The notes beneath the pieces are model-generated. The model saw only the letters and a list, made by a program, of their open reading frames with translations. It was not told the DNA's origin and searched no databases. A program made the translations under genes and the position numbers. From positions 1 through 38,370 of the forward strand of contig JAPLEJ010000051.1 in NCBI GenBank assembly GCA_026391435.1: a stretch of 38,370 nucleotides of DNA, given 5' to 3'. Source of the DNA: Bacteroidota bacterium (GTDB taxonomy: Bacteria; Bacteroidota; Bacteroidia; Chitinophagales; Chitinophagaceae). Shown one piece after another: positions 24,293 to 32,841 of the stretch (the stretch's first letter is position 1; each line of letters opens with the position of its first letter).

Positions 24293-25468
24293 ATGACAAA
24301 GGTGTATTTAAATAAGAAAATAACGCAAAGGATTGCTTCGGGCCACCCTTGGATTTACAACAATGAGATTGACCGTATTGCCGGCACGGTGGAGCCTGGT
24401 GATTTGGTCGAGGTTTACTTTTTTGATGGTCAATTAGCAGGCCGAGGCTATATTAACCCCAACTCTCAAATCACAATACGATTATTGACTAAACATAGGG
24501 ACACCATTGACGCCGCTTTTTTTCATAAAAAAATTGCAACTGCTTGGGCTTATCGAAAACAGCTTGGCTATGTCGAAAACTGTCGATTGGTTTTTGGCGA
24601 AGCAGATGAATTACCTGCCCTCATCATAGATAAATTTAACGACTATTTTGTTTTGCAAACTTTATCATATGGAATTGAAAAATGGAAGCCTGCTATTGTA
24701 GAAGCCATCCAATCCATTTTTAATCCTAAAGGAATTTATGAACGCAATGATGTTCCTGTAAGAGAACTAGAAGGACTTACTCAAATAAAAGGATTTTTAA
24801 GTGATCCCTTCCCTACCGAAATCTTAATCAATGAAAATGGTTTACAATTTTATGTCAACATTGAAACAGGACAAAAAACGGGCTACTTTTTAGACCAACA
24901 AGATAATCGAAGAGCCATTCAAAAAATTGTGAGTGGCGCAGATGTACTTGGGGCATTTACTTATACGGGTACATTTGAAATTCATGCCGCACATTATGGA
25001 GCAAAATCGGTTTTAGGTATTGACATTTCAGAAACTGCAGTAGAACAGGCGAATAAAAATGCAGCATTAAATAAACTTGACCACATCGTTAAATTTGAAG
25101 CTATGAATGCTTTTGATGTATTAAAAAGCTGGGGCAAAGAAGGTCGAAAATACGATGTCGTGATGCTTGATCCTCCTGCCTTTACCAAAAGCAGGAATAG
25201 CATAGACAAAGCAATTACTGGGTATAAGGAAATTAATTTAAGAGGGATGAAAATGATCAATAGCGGCGGATTTTTAGTGACTTCAAGCTGTACGAATTTA
25301 GTAAGCCCTGAATTATTTTTAGACACCATAGATATGGCAGCAAGAGACGCTAAAAAAAGAATTAGACAAGTCACTTATCAATCCCAATCAAGTGACCATC
25401 CTATTATATGGGGCATGGAAAATACCCATTACTTAAAATTTTTGATTGTAGAAGTTTGCGATCGTTAA
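24293..25468 (+). CDS. RlmI-like class I SAM-dependent rRNA methyltransferase
   Basis: Predicted to methylate cytosine-5 in 23S rRNA, as RlmI does. The 391 residues start with a PUA RNA-binding domain (about 2-75, ASGHPWIYNNEI), followed by the family's central domain and a Rossmann fold. Key blocks are ETGQKTGYFLDQQDNR (191-206), SAM motif I LGAFTYTGTF (219-228), LGIDIS (241-246), DPPAFTKSR (293-301) and SSCT (331-334), where Cys333 sits at the conserved Cys position of this family. The exact target base cannot be read from the sequence. It is divergent from grpE and ends at a bidirectional terminator. Confidence 0.92.
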   Translation: MTKVYLNKKITQRIASGHPWIYNNEIDRIAGTVEPGDLVEVYFFDGQLAGRGYINPNSQITIRLLTKHRDTIDAAFFHKKIATAWAYRKQLGYVENCRLVFGEADELPALIIDKFNDYFVLQTLSYGIEKWKPAIVEAIQSIFNPKGIYERNDVPVRELEGLTQIKGFLSDPFPTEILINENGLQFYVNIETGQKTGYFLDQQDNRRAIQKIVSGADVLGAFTYTGTFEIHAAHYGAKSVLGIDISETAVEQANKNAALNKLDHIVKFEAMNAFDVLKSWGKEGRKYDVVMLDPPAFTKSRNSIDKAITGYKEINLRGMKMINSGGFLVTSSCTNLVSPELFLDTIDMAARDAKKRIRQVTYQSQSSDHPIIWGMENTHYLKFLIVEVCDR

Positions 25469-25496
25469 AAAAATAATTCCTTAAATAACTTAATAC

Positions 25497-25534
25497 AAAA
25501 AGCCTCCTTCAATCAGTTTGAAGGAGGCTTTTTA
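25497..25534. terminator. Bidirectional rho-independent terminator
   Basis: A 12-bp perfect stem (agcctccttcaa at 25501-25512, ttgaaggaggct at 25518-25529) with a 5-nt loop. It is flanked by AAAA on the left and TTTTT on the right, so it has a U-tract on either strand. It separates the convergent RlmI-like (plus) and peroxiredoxin (minus) genes. Confidence 0.9.
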
Positions 25535-25563
25535 ATTTTATTCTGTTAGCAACCAGCGATGTT

Positions 25564-26037
25564 TCAGTTTAAAGTATTCAATACAGTTTGAATGGCTTCA
25601 AAATTAGGTAAATCACCAGGCGTAGGACATATTTCAGCATATTGTACCACTCCTTCCTTGTCAATAACAAAAGCAGAACGTTTGCTCACTCCTGCCATTT
25701 CAAAAGCTGGGAAAACATCATATTTAACACCATAATCAGTACTTGCAGTTTTATTAAAATCACTTAATAAAGTAAAGTTTAATTTTTGCTCTTCTTTAAA
25801 TTTACCTAAAGTAAAAAGAGAATCTACTGAGATACCCACCACTTCGGCGTTGGCACTATTATATACTCCGATATTGTCTCTGATACTACATAACTCAGTA
25901 GTACAAACACCTGTAAAAGCCAAAGGGAAAAATAATACAACCACATTTTTTCCTTTATAATCCGCTAAGGATACTGCTTTTTTTTCTGTGTCAAATAAGG
26001 TAAAGGCAGGTGCCGCTTGTCCAATTGAAATGCTCAT
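25564..26037 (-). CDS. Peroxiredoxin (AhpC/TSA, AhpE-like)
   Basis: Thiol peroxidase that reduces hydrogen peroxide or organic peroxides. The 157 residues form one thioredoxin-fold domain. The peroxidatic motif PxxxTxxC is intact: Pro38, Thr42, Cys45, with Arg120 completing the site. A second Cys50 follows five residues on (VCTTELC), a possible resolving cysteine as in atypical two-Cys or BCP-like enzymes. Cys137 is a further candidate. It is transcribed alone: a TACTTTTG box lies 34 nt upstream and the bidirectional terminator lies downstream. Confidence 0.93.
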   Translation of the reverse strand: MSISIGQAAPAFTLFDTEKKAVSLADYKGKNVVVLFFPLAFTGVCTTELCSIRDNIGVYNSANAEVVGISVDSLFTLGKFKEEQKLNFTLLSDFNKTASTDYGVKYDVFPAFEMAGVSKRSAFVIDKEGVVQYAEICPTPGDLPNFEAIQTVLNTLN

Positions 26038-26071
26038 TTTTTTATAATTTAATGGTTTATTTAATTTTGCT

Positions 26072-26079
26072 CAAAAGTA
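26072..26079 (-). promoter_or_regulatory. -7 box for the peroxiredoxin gene
   Basis: Minus strand reads TACTTTTG, an exact TAnnTTTG match, with about a 30-nt AT-rich leader to the ATG at 26037. No -33 TTG is evident. Confidence 0.5.
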
Positions 26080-26100
26080 GGAAAGAGAGTTTGAATATGA

Positions 26101-26448
26101 TTATTTTATGGGTCTAATTGTTTCATTTTTTTCTCTTTTCGATATTGCTGTTACAGAATCCATTAATTCCTTAAACAAAAGTGGGTGTTTTTCGTAAAAA
26201 TCAATGGAGCTGTAAAAATCCTTCGCTGTCACTTTATTTAATTCAAAAATCTGTTGATACATTTCTACATTTTTACGCTTGCCCTTTAATGTACTGTCCT
26301 GATAAGAAATTTTTGAATAATACCCGTCCGACTGCATCAATTCCCATACAATTCTTGGCATTTTCGCAAATGCAACAGGCGCCTTTTCTTTTTCCGAAAA
26401 TTGACAGGCTACTAAAAAAAATAAGGTTATTAAATATAGATATCTCAT
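26101..26448 (-). CDS. DUF4296-type lipoprotein
   Basis: This gene encodes 115 residues. The signal is short (MRYLYLITLFFLVAC) with the lipidated Cys at 15 in LVAC-QFSEKE. The body matches my memory of the DUF4296 pattern: MPRIVWELMQSDGYYS, then a helix with MYQQIFELNKVT and FYSSIDFYEKHPLLFKELMDSV. Function is unknown; these proteins appear to be restricted to Bacteroidota. It overlaps the stop of the DUF4835 gene by 4 nt (ATGA), so the two are translationally coupled. The peroxiredoxin gene downstream has its own promoter. Confidence 0.8.
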   Translation of the reverse strand: MRYLYLITLFFLVACQFSEKEKAPVAFAKMPRIVWELMQSDGYYSKISYQDSTLKGKRKNVEMYQQIFELNKVTAKDFYSSIDFYEKHPLLFKELMDSVTAISKREKNETIRPIK

Positions 26449-27368
26449 TCAAATTTTTCTTTATACTTATTAATATTGGCAATATCAATGGTTGACAAAG
26501 TTGCAATTAATTGTTTTTTCATTGATTTTTCTGCAGTTCCAAAGATACCAATGATCTCAGTCACTTTCCCTTGCATTAATATAGGGATTGCCATCGTATT
26601 TGAACTGGCTTCGTAAACTTCCTGCATACTCATTAATGAATTTAAAATAGCCGCCTTTGCAACAGAAGGCTTTTCCACTAATTGATCTAAACCTTCTCTA
26701 TAATAACTGTATAATACACTGTGTAGTTTATCAAAACCGCTTTGGGTAAAGTTGTCAATAAGTAAATACCGATTTCGTTGACCATCGTATGATTTCCAGC
26801 CACTGATACCAGAACCTTCAGGCGCATTATTTACAATATTAAGCGCCTTATTAAAATAGGCTTTGCCCCCTTGGGGCGCATAAGAATCATAATCTAGACC
26901 TAGTATGACATAGATATAGTAAGCAAGTGTAGCCGTCAAGTTTGCTTCTAATGCATCAGAACCTTGCACTCTGTTTTCATTGAATTCAATGGGCTGGGAC
27001 AATTGATATTTAAATGTAAAATTGGCGTCCTGCATATTTAGTAAAGGCGTTGTATATGCACTATTATAGACTGGCCTATTTGAAACGATACTCAACTTGG
27101 CATCATAAACACCTGATGAAACAATCGATTCAATGGTGATATAAAAATTACAATCAATTTTTTCTTCTTTAGAGAATGCATCGCTCGTCCACTTGCGTTG
27201 ATTTAAAAAATCTTTTAGTTGACTTTGTAATTGTACGAATGTTTTTGGATCCACTTGATTATCTACCTTACTTGTTTGTATAGTAATGGTTGCATTTAAT
27301 TCCTGCGAAATGCATTTTAATTGCAGCAGCAATGAAATACAAAATAAAGTAATGATTTTATGCAACAT
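26445..27368 (-). CDS. DUF4835 family secreted protein
   Basis: This gene encodes 307 residues. A signal peptide (hydrophobic 4-17, cleavage near SQE-LNA) precedes a domain I recognise as DUF4835. Typical phrases are LNATITIQTSKV, the early FLNQRKWTSDAFS, the central ATLAYYIYVILGLDYDSYAPQGG and the final AMIPI-type stretch before a short helix. The family is found in Bacteroidota and has no established function. In relatives I recall it near the bamD-omega-coaBC genes, as it is here, minus coaBC. A terminator-like hairpin lies between it and omega, so its promoter is unclear. DUF4296 follows with a 4-nt overlap. Confidence 0.88.
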   Translation of the reverse strand: MLHKIITLFCISLLLQLKCISQELNATITIQTSKVDNQVDPKTFVQLQSQLKDFLNQRKWTSDAFSKEEKIDCNFYITIESIVSSGVYDAKLSIVSNRPVYNSAYTTPLLNMQDANFTFKYQLSQPIEFNENRVQGSDALEANLTATLAYYIYVILGLDYDSYAPQGGKAYFNKALNIVNNAPEGSGISGWKSYDGQRNRYLLIDNFTQSGFDKLHSVLYSYYREGLDQLVEKPSVAKAAILNSLMSMQEVYEASSNTMAIPILMQGKVTEIIGIFGTAEKSMKKQLIATLSTIDIANINKYKEKFE

Positions 27369-27408
27369 GGATCCTACTGTTTAACAATGAAAGGTTATCC
27401 CTAAAATA

Positions 27409-27443
27409 CAAAAACGTCCCGATAGTATAACCATTTCGGGACG
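27409..27443 (-). terminator. Rho-independent terminator after the omega gene
   Basis: An 8-bp stem, cgtcccga (27415-27422) pairing with tcgggacg (27436-27443), with a 13-nt loop. On the minus strand it is followed by GTTTTTGTATTTT, a U-rich tail. It lies between the omega stop and the DUF4835 start, separating bamD-omega from DUF4835-DUF4296. Confidence 0.8.
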
Positions 27444-27465
27444 CTTTAATGCAAATAAGTGAAGA

Positions 27466-27810
27466 TTAACGAAATAAATCGGTCTCCTCATTCTTGCGAT
27501 AATAAATTTTATCATCAATGAATTCAGCTGTAGCTAAAATGGCTGGGTTAGGCATACGCTCATATGCTTTAGAGATTTCAATTTGCTCCTTGTTCTCATG
27601 AATCTCCTCTAAGCTATCTGTATGGCTTGCAAACTCTTCCAACTTACTATGCAATTCCTCTCTGATAGAGATATTGATTTGATTTGCTCTACGAGAGATA
27701 ATCGAGATGGACTCGTATAAATTACCCGTTTTAGCTTTTAATGCCTTTAAACTTTTTGTTTCAACAACAGAAGCGACATTCGCCCCCATATGTCTTCTTA
27801 ATTTACTCAT
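27466..27810 (-). CDS. rpoZ: RNA polymerase omega subunit (Bacteroidota type)
   Basis: Small subunit that stabilises the beta' subunit of RNA polymerase. The 114 residues contain the core omega phrase NLYESISIISRRANQINISIREELHSKL (in two parts, about residues 31-58). An acidic Glu-rich helix and a C-terminal tail with YERMPNPAILATAEF follow, longer than the 90-residue E. coli protein. The assignment is by phrase recognition plus the bamD neighbour typical of this phylum. It overlaps the bamD stop by 4 nt (ATGA). Confidence 0.88.
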   Translation of the reverse strand: MSKLRRHMGANVASVVETKSLKALKAKTGNLYESISIISRRANQINISIREELHSKLEEFASHTDSLEEIHENKEQIEISKAYERMPNPAILATAEFIDDKIYYRKNEETDLFR

Positions 27811-28601
27811 TTTATACTATTTAATAAATAATCAGTTTGTGTTTTAATTTTTTTAGCCTCTGCTACCAATGGACTATCACTATACCTGTCCACAAAGTCG
27901 TTATATTCTACAATTACTTTCTCGAATCTTTCTTTTTGTTTGTCTACAAAACTATTTTCAGCAAATTTGAAATAGGATTTAATAGTTAACAATTTATATT
28001 GATCTGCATTTTTCGAATCCGGATACCCATCTGATAATAAACCATAAGAGATCGCCGCCGAACGGTATAATGCAAGATTGTAATATAATGAAGCCGTTTT
28101 ATAGTCCTTCAATTCTAATTTCGCACGACAGGCGTCAATCACCTCAGTCGCTTCCTTCACTCTTGCACTTTTTGGATATGCATCAATGAAAGCCTGCATC
28201 AATTGAATGGTCCTATTGGTCGTCGTTTGATCTAACTCTGCTTTAGGAGATCTCTTAAAATAAGTATTCGCCCTCAAATATTCAACTTCCTCTCTTTTTG
28301 GACTACTTGGGAAATATTCAATAAAAGTTTTAAATAAATTTTCCGAGTTTTCATAATCCTTGTCTAAATAATAGGAATTAGCGAATTTTAAATACAACTC
28401 CTCATATCGAGCAGTTCCTTTCACAAATGGTATAACAGATTCAAAGAGCTGCTGAGCATTCGTGTACTTTTTTTCTTTAAAGTACTGTTCGGCCATTTTT
28501 ACTTTATAGTCAGTATCCTTATTTTTCAAAATTTTCTGAAATTTTGAAGTACAAGAACTCAGACTCAAAACAATACAAAAAATGACTATTATTCTATTCA
28601 T
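27807..28601 (-). CDS. bamD: Outer-membrane assembly lipoprotein BamD
   Basis: Periplasmic lipoprotein of the BAM complex that inserts beta-barrels into the outer membrane. From ATG 28601 it has 264 residues. The lipobox LSSC puts the lipidated Cys at 17. The rest is a chain of TPR helices, for example AEQYFKEKKYTNAQQLFESVI, YLDKDYENSENLFKTFIEYFPSS and AFIDAYPKSARVKEA. The upstream in-frame TTG at 28613 lies inside the promoter box, so ATG 28601 is preferred. First gene of the bamD-omega pair. Confidence 0.92.
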   Translation of the reverse strand: MNRIIVIFCIVLSLSSCTSKFQKILKNKDTDYKVKMAEQYFKEKKYTNAQQLFESVIPFVKGTARYEELYLKFANSYYLDKDYENSENLFKTFIEYFPSSPKREEVEYLRANTYFKRSPKAELDQTTTNRTIQLMQAFIDAYPKSARVKEATEVIDACRAKLELKDYKTASLYYNLALYRSAAISYGLLSDGYPDSKNADQYKLLTIKSYFKFAENSFVDKQKERFEKVIVEYNDFVDRYSDSPLVAEAKKIKTQTDYLLNSIK

Positions 28602-28610
28602 ACAGGGAGG

Positions 28611-28618
28611 CAAAATTA
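28611..28618 (-). promoter_or_regulatory. -7 box 9 nt before bamD
   Basis: Minus strand reads TAATTTTG, then nine nucleotides, then ATG 28601. The leader would be only about 5 nt. The box covers the alternative TTG at 28611-28613, which decides the start. Confidence 0.5.
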
Positions 28619-28684
28619 GCTAATAATCCTCAATTTATGATTAAAAATAATCCAAATTGAAGCCTTTAGCGTTAAGATTTATAT

Positions 28685-28718
28685 AAAAAAGGCCCCTCCA
28701 GAATGATCGGGTGGGGCC
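28685..28718 (-). terminator. Rho-independent terminator after rpsA
   Basis: Minus strand reads ggccccacc, a 10-nt loop, then ggaggggcc with one mismatch in the stem, followed by TTTTTT. It begins 25 nt after the rpsA stop and isolates rpsA from bamD. Confidence 0.85.
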
Positions 28719-28743
28719 CATATCAAAAACTTAGGACAGTCAA

Positions 28744-30633
28744 CTATCCTTTACTTGCATTGTCATCATCCATTTTCGCTTTGATTTCAGCTAAAGCACC
28801 TAAGTCACCCAAAGTAGATTTTTCAACTTTACTTTGAATTGTCTTTACTGCTTTTTTAGTTTTTTCAGTTTCAACTTTTGCTTCTTTCTTAGCTACTTCT
28901 TTTTCTTCTACCACTGCTTGTTCCCAAATTCTAGCATGACTTACTACAATACGCTTTTCATTACGATCAAATTCGATCACCATGAATTTCGCTGTTTCTT
29001 CTGCTTGAACTTGTTTGCCATCTTCTTTTGCAAGGTGACGGTTAGGAGCAAATCCTTCTAAACCATGAGGCAATTGTACAATAGCACCTTTATCGTCCTT
29101 GCGAACAATAGTACCATCATGAATAGATCCTATCGCAAAAGTTTGCTCTAATGCATTCCAAGGATCTTCTTCTAATTGCTTATGACCTAATTGTAATTTT
29201 CTGTTTTCTTTATCGATGTTTAAAATGATAATATCAACATGCTCTCCTACTTTAACATACTCAGAAGGATGATTGAAACGCTTCAACCAACTCAAATCGC
29301 TGATGTGAATCATTCCACCAATTCCAGACTCTAATTCAACAAACACACCATAAGGAGTGATGTTTTTTACAAGCCCTTTGTGTTTGCTATTTTCAGGGAA
29401 TTTATTATCAATTGCACTCCAAGGATCTTGAGACATTTGTTTAATACTCAAACTCATCTTGCGTGCATCTTTATCAAGTGTAACCACTTTTGCTTCATGC
29501 TCATCTCCTAATTTGAAGAATTCTTTTGCATTGATTGGAGTATTTGCCCAAGTGATTTCAGAAACGTGCACTAAACCTTCAACACCAGGTTGAATTTCAA
29601 GGAACGCACCGTAATCTTCAATATTAACCACCTTACCTTTTACAACACTACCTTCTGATAAATCAGTTGGCAATACATCCCAAGGATGTGGTGTTAATTG
29701 TTTTAAGCCTAAGCTGATACGTTTTTTATCATCATCAAAGTCTAATACCACCACTTGAATGCGTTGGTCTAACTTCACTACTTCACTTGGATGAGAAATT
29801 CTACCCCAAGAGATATCCGTGATATATAATAAACCATCTAATCCACCTAAGTCCATAAAGGCTCCAAAGTCAGTGATGTTTTTAACCACCCCTTCTAATA
29901 CTTGGCCTTTTTCTAATTTACTCATGATTTCAGCGCGTTGTGCTTCGATATCACTTTCAATTAATGCTTTATGAGATACAACAGCGTTTTTAATAGTTTC
30001 GTTAATCTTAACTACTTTAAACTCCATTGTTTTTCCAACGAATTGATCATAATCAGTAACTGGTTTCACATCAATTTGAGAACCTGGTAAGAAAGTTTCC
30101 ATACCAAATACATCAACGATCAAACCACCTTTTGTTTTGCTAGTTACTAAACCAGTAACCACTTCGCCTGTTTTATGTACTTCCATAATTCTTTCCCAAG
30201 CGCGGAAAATACGAGCAGATTTACGGCTTAAATGAAGATTACCATCACGGTCTTCTTTTTCTACTACCATTACTTCTACAGTATCACCCGTTTTAACACC
30301 ATTGGTGTCACGGAATTCATTCAATGAAACTAATCCGTCACTTTTAAATCCGATGTTTACAACCACATCAGTTTTAGTTAAAGCAACAACTAGTCCATTC
30401 ATAATTTGACCATCAGAAATTTGTACGAAAGTGCTATCATACACTTTGTCATACTTTAATCTTTCTGTTTCAGCATAATGACTCACATTACGTTTGTCAA
30501 CACTCCAGTCAAAATCATCATGTGCTGTTTGAATAATTACTTCAGGTGCTTTTGGTGTCGCAGTTGCTTCAACAGCTGTAGCGCCGTCGAATTCCTGTGC
30601 GTCTGCGTTTAGGTTTTTAATAAAAAATTTCAT
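28744..30633 (-). CDS. rpsA: Ribosomal protein S1
   Basis: Binds mRNA on the 30S subunit and helps start translation, which matters in a lineage without Shine-Dalgarno use. The 629 residues contain six S1/OB domains starting near residues 70, 155, 240, 325, 412 and 497. The most regular is the third (GVVKNITDFGAFMDLGG). An N-terminal extension carries TAHDDFDWSVDKR (36-48), a segment I associate with Bacteroidota S1. The Lys/Glu-rich tail (about 570-629) is probably disordered. A TACCTTTG box lies 28 nt upstream and a terminator follows, so it is transcribed alone. It adjoins the flavoprotein gene, not the usual cmk. Confidence 0.96.
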   Translation of the reverse strand: MKFFIKNLNADAQEFDGATAVEATATPKAPEVIIQTAHDDFDWSVDKRNVSHYAETERLKYDKVYDSTFVQISDGQIMNGLVVALTKTDVVVNIGFKSDGLVSLNEFRDTNGVKTGDTVEVMVVEKEDRDGNLHLSRKSARIFRAWERIMEVHKTGEVVTGLVTSKTKGGLIVDVFGMETFLPGSQIDVKPVTDYDQFVGKTMEFKVVKINETIKNAVVSHKALIESDIEAQRAEIMSKLEKGQVLEGVVKNITDFGAFMDLGGLDGLLYITDISWGRISHPSEVVKLDQRIQVVVLDFDDDKKRISLGLKQLTPHPWDVLPTDLSEGSVVKGKVVNIEDYGAFLEIQPGVEGLVHVSEITWANTPINAKEFFKLGDEHEAKVVTLDKDARKMSLSIKQMSQDPWSAIDNKFPENSKHKGLVKNITPYGVFVELESGIGGMIHISDLSWLKRFNHPSEYVKVGEHVDIIILNIDKENRKLQLGHKQLEEDPWNALEQTFAIGSIHDGTIVRKDDKGAIVQLPHGLEGFAPNRHLAKEDGKQVQAEETAKFMVIEFDRNEKRIVVSHARIWEQAVVEEKEVAKKEAKVETEKTKKAVKTIQSKVEKSTLGDLGALAEIKAKMDDDNASKG

Positions 30634-30661
30634 ATAAAACCGGCGTTTTTAAACCGGACGG

Positions 30662-30669
30662 CAAAGGTA
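30662..30669 (-). promoter_or_regulatory. -7 box for rpsA
   Basis: Minus strand reads TACCTTTG, an exact TAnnTTTG match, with about a 24-nt leader. The leader between box and ATG contains a CCGG...CCGG pair that could form a small hairpin. No -33 TTG is visible. Confidence 0.5.
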
Positions 30670-30672
30670 GGG

Positions 30673-30705
30673 AAAAAAGCCTAAAAAAAGGTTGAAAATG
30701 AGGCT
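30673..30705 (-). terminator. Possible weak terminator after the flavoprotein gene
   Basis: Minus strand reads agcct (30701-30705), an 18-nt loop, aggct (30678-30682), then TTTTTT. The 5-bp stem is weak. It sits between the flavoprotein stop and the rpsA -7 box. Confidence 0.35.
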
Positions 30706-30731
30706 AAAAAGTACGCAAAAACGGTACCCAT

Positions 30732-31982
30732 TTATTTTATAATCAATTGATTACCAATATGCTGTGCCGCTAGCCATCCCGAGGTCCAAGCATGTTGAAA
30801 ATTGAAGCCTCCGGTGATACCATCTACATCCATCATTTCGCCTGCAAAATGTAAGCCTGGAACCAATTTGCTTTCCATGGTGGCCGCCTCAATTTCTGTG
30901 AGCGTTACCCCGCCACAAGTAACAAACTCTTCTTTAAAAGTTGTTTTTCCTTTGACTTGCAAAGTAGTTCTTGTTAATGATTGTATTAATTGATGTTGTT
31001 GTACACTTTTTAAATCAGCCCATTTTGTATTAAATGAAATACCCGCATCTTGTAACAAATATTGCCATAATCGTTGTGGTAAATTAAATGGATTTTTAGT
31101 GCCTATTTCGCGACGACCTAAATCCATTCTTAAATTAATCCACTCCATTTTTAAAGTGGCTTCATTGTATTCGGGCGTCCAATTAATAATTATTTCACCT
31201 TCATAATGATCATCGGCTAATTCACGAGCACACCATGCAGATAATTTTATAGCAGCGGGACCACTGATGCCCCAATGCGTTATAAGCAAAGGGCCTTGTT
31301 CCGTTATTTTATTTCCTTTCCATTGTATGACTGCATTTTCTACCGCTACCCCCATTAAAGTGGTTATTTTTTTATCCACTAAATTAAATGTAAATAAAGA
31401 GGGCACTGGCGCCACGATTGTATGTCCTAATGTAGTTAACCAATTTAATTTATCAGACTTTAACATCCCTCCTGTTGCTAAACAAATAGCATCCGCTGTT
31501 ATTTTTTTTTCACTCGCAAGCGTAAGTATAAAATTAGAATCTTTTGTATTATTCATTTTTTCAACCTGCACCACTTCCTGCCCTGTTAAAACTTTAATTT
31601 CATATTGATGAACTTTGCGCAAAAAACAATCAATGATGGTATCTGAATTATTCGTGGTCGGAAACATCCGTCCATCTTTTTCGGTATGCAGATCTACTCC
31701 ATTTTTTTTAAACCACTCAATGGTATCTAATGTTGCAAATTGATAAAAAGCTTTTTTCAAAAACCGAGCGCCTCTTGGATATTTTTTTAAAAGAGTTTCT
31801 ATCTCAGGGCAAGCGTGGGTTACATTACAACGGCCACCCCCACTCACTTTAACTTTAGATAATAATTTGTTGGATTTTTCAAGAATACAAATTTCCCAAT
31901 CCGGATGTAATTCGGCCACTTGAATGGCACAGAAAAAACCTGCTGCACCACCCCCTACCACAACAATTTTTTTCTTTTCCAT
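30732..31982 (-). CDS. HI0933/BaiN-type flavoprotein (FAD-dependent oxidoreductase)
   Basis: Predicted FAD-dependent oxidoreductase of the HI0933 family, with undefined physiological substrate. The 416 residues begin with a dinucleotide-binding GGGAAG loop (10-15: Gly10, Gly12, Gly15), followed by the family's SGGGRCNVTH (47-56). A central segment has CLATGGM, and the C-terminal FAD contact reads FAGEMMDVDGITGGFNFQHA. This GGGRCN plus DGITGGFN pairing identifies the family. It starts 39 nt after map on the same strand and may be co-transcribed with it. A weak terminator-like hairpin follows. Confidence 0.9.
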   Translation of the reverse strand: MEKKKIVVVGGGAAGFFCAIQVAELHPDWEICILEKSNKLLSKVKVSGGGRCNVTHACPEIETLLKKYPRGARFLKKAFYQFATLDTIEWFKKNGVDLHTEKDGRMFPTTNNSDTIIDCFLRKVHQYEIKVLTGQEVVQVEKMNNTKDSNFILTLASEKKITADAICLATGGMLKSDKLNWLTTLGHTIVAPVPSLFTFNLVDKKITTLMGVAVENAVIQWKGNKITEQGPLLITHWGISGPAAIKLSAWCARELADDHYEGEIIINWTPEYNEATLKMEWINLRMDLGRREIGTKNPFNLPQRLWQYLLQDAGISFNTKWADLKSVQQHQLIQSLTRTTLQVKGKTTFKEEFVTCGGVTLTEIEAATMESKLVPGLHFAGEMMDVDGITGGFNFQHAWTSGWLAAQHIGNQLIIK

Positions 31983-32021
31983 GAGGCACTTTAATGATCG
32001 TAAAAAAAGGAGGCTCCGTTA

Positions 32022-32825
32022 TTAATAGTAAGAAGTATTCAAATTTGGATTTAATTTTTCAGCCGATTCAATCATCGAAAAATCAGACAATATAAGAGCT
32101 TCCTTGTTTTTAACACAAATATCATGTTCAAAGTGAACAGATACTTTTCCATCCTGCGTCTTTACTGTCCATCCATCTTCCTCTGTAAAAACTTTATGGG
32201 TGCCCATATTAATCATAGGCTCAATTGCCAATACTAAGTTTTCTTTCATTTTTAATCCTGTTCCTCTTTTCCCATAATTAGGAACTTGTGGATCCTCGTG
32301 CAATGATTTACCTAAACCATGACCAACCAATTCGCGAACCACACCATAGCCATGGATTTTTTCTGTATGTTCCTGAATGGCATAACTAATATCACCCACT
32401 CTATTATTCACGGTGGCTTTTTCAATTCCTTTATACAAAGATTCTTTAGTCACTTTCACTAGTTGTAAAACTTCTGGAGCTACCTCGCCTAAAATAAAAG
32501 TATATGCATGATCACCATGCCATTTGTTTAAGATGACCCCTAAATCTATTGAAACAATATCGCCCTCTTTTAATGGTGTTTTATTGGGAAAACCATGTAC
32601 AACCACATCATTCACTGATGCACAAATATGATGAGGATAGCCATGGTAATTATAAAAAGAAAGTGTCGCTTGATGGTCTTTGACAAATTGCATACAAAAT
32701 TGATCTATATCCAAAGTGGTCATTCCAGGCTTTATAATAGTAGCCACCTGTGTTAGTGTTTTACTTACCAACAAAGCTGCTTCACGCATTAATTGTACTT
32801 CCTCTTCTGATTTTAAATGCACCAT
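32022..32825 (-). CDS. map: Methionine aminopeptidase, type I
   Basis: Removes the initiator methionine from new proteins. From ATG 32825 it has 267 residues. An in-frame TTG at 32852 would add nine residues and overlap a terminator hairpin. Metal-site blocks are VSIDLGV, WHGDHAYTF, VGHGLGKSLHEDP, AIEPMI and HFEHDICV, giving two Asp, His and two Glu ligands. It lies downstream of secY as is usual in the spc operon, but the hairpin at 32850-32875 separates them. A one-mismatch -7-like TATCTTTA is present just before the hairpin. Confidence 0.95.
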   Translation of the reverse strand: MVHLKSEEEVQLMREAALLVSKTLTQVATIIKPGMTTLDIDQFCMQFVKDHQATLSFYNYHGYPHHICASVNDVVVHGFPNKTPLKEGDIVSIDLGVILNKWHGDHAYTFILGEVAPEVLQLVKVTKESLYKGIEKATVNNRVGDISYAIQEHTEKIHGYGVVRELVGHGLGKSLHEDPQVPNYGKRGTGLKMKENLVLAIEPMINMGTHKVFTEEDGWTVKTQDGKVSVHFEHDICVKNKEALILSDFSMIESAEKLNPNLNTSYY

Positions 32826-32841
32826 AAATACGATTGTCTTA

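Noticed and set aside
24994..25374. 126-codon open frame antisense to the RlmI-like gene
   Set aside because: Covers the SAM-binding and DPPAF motifs of the sense protein; no independent evidence.
31983..32021. GGAGCCTCC followed by TTTTTT before the flavoprotein gene as a terminator
   Set aside because: The two halves leave a loop of one base, so no stable hairpin can form.
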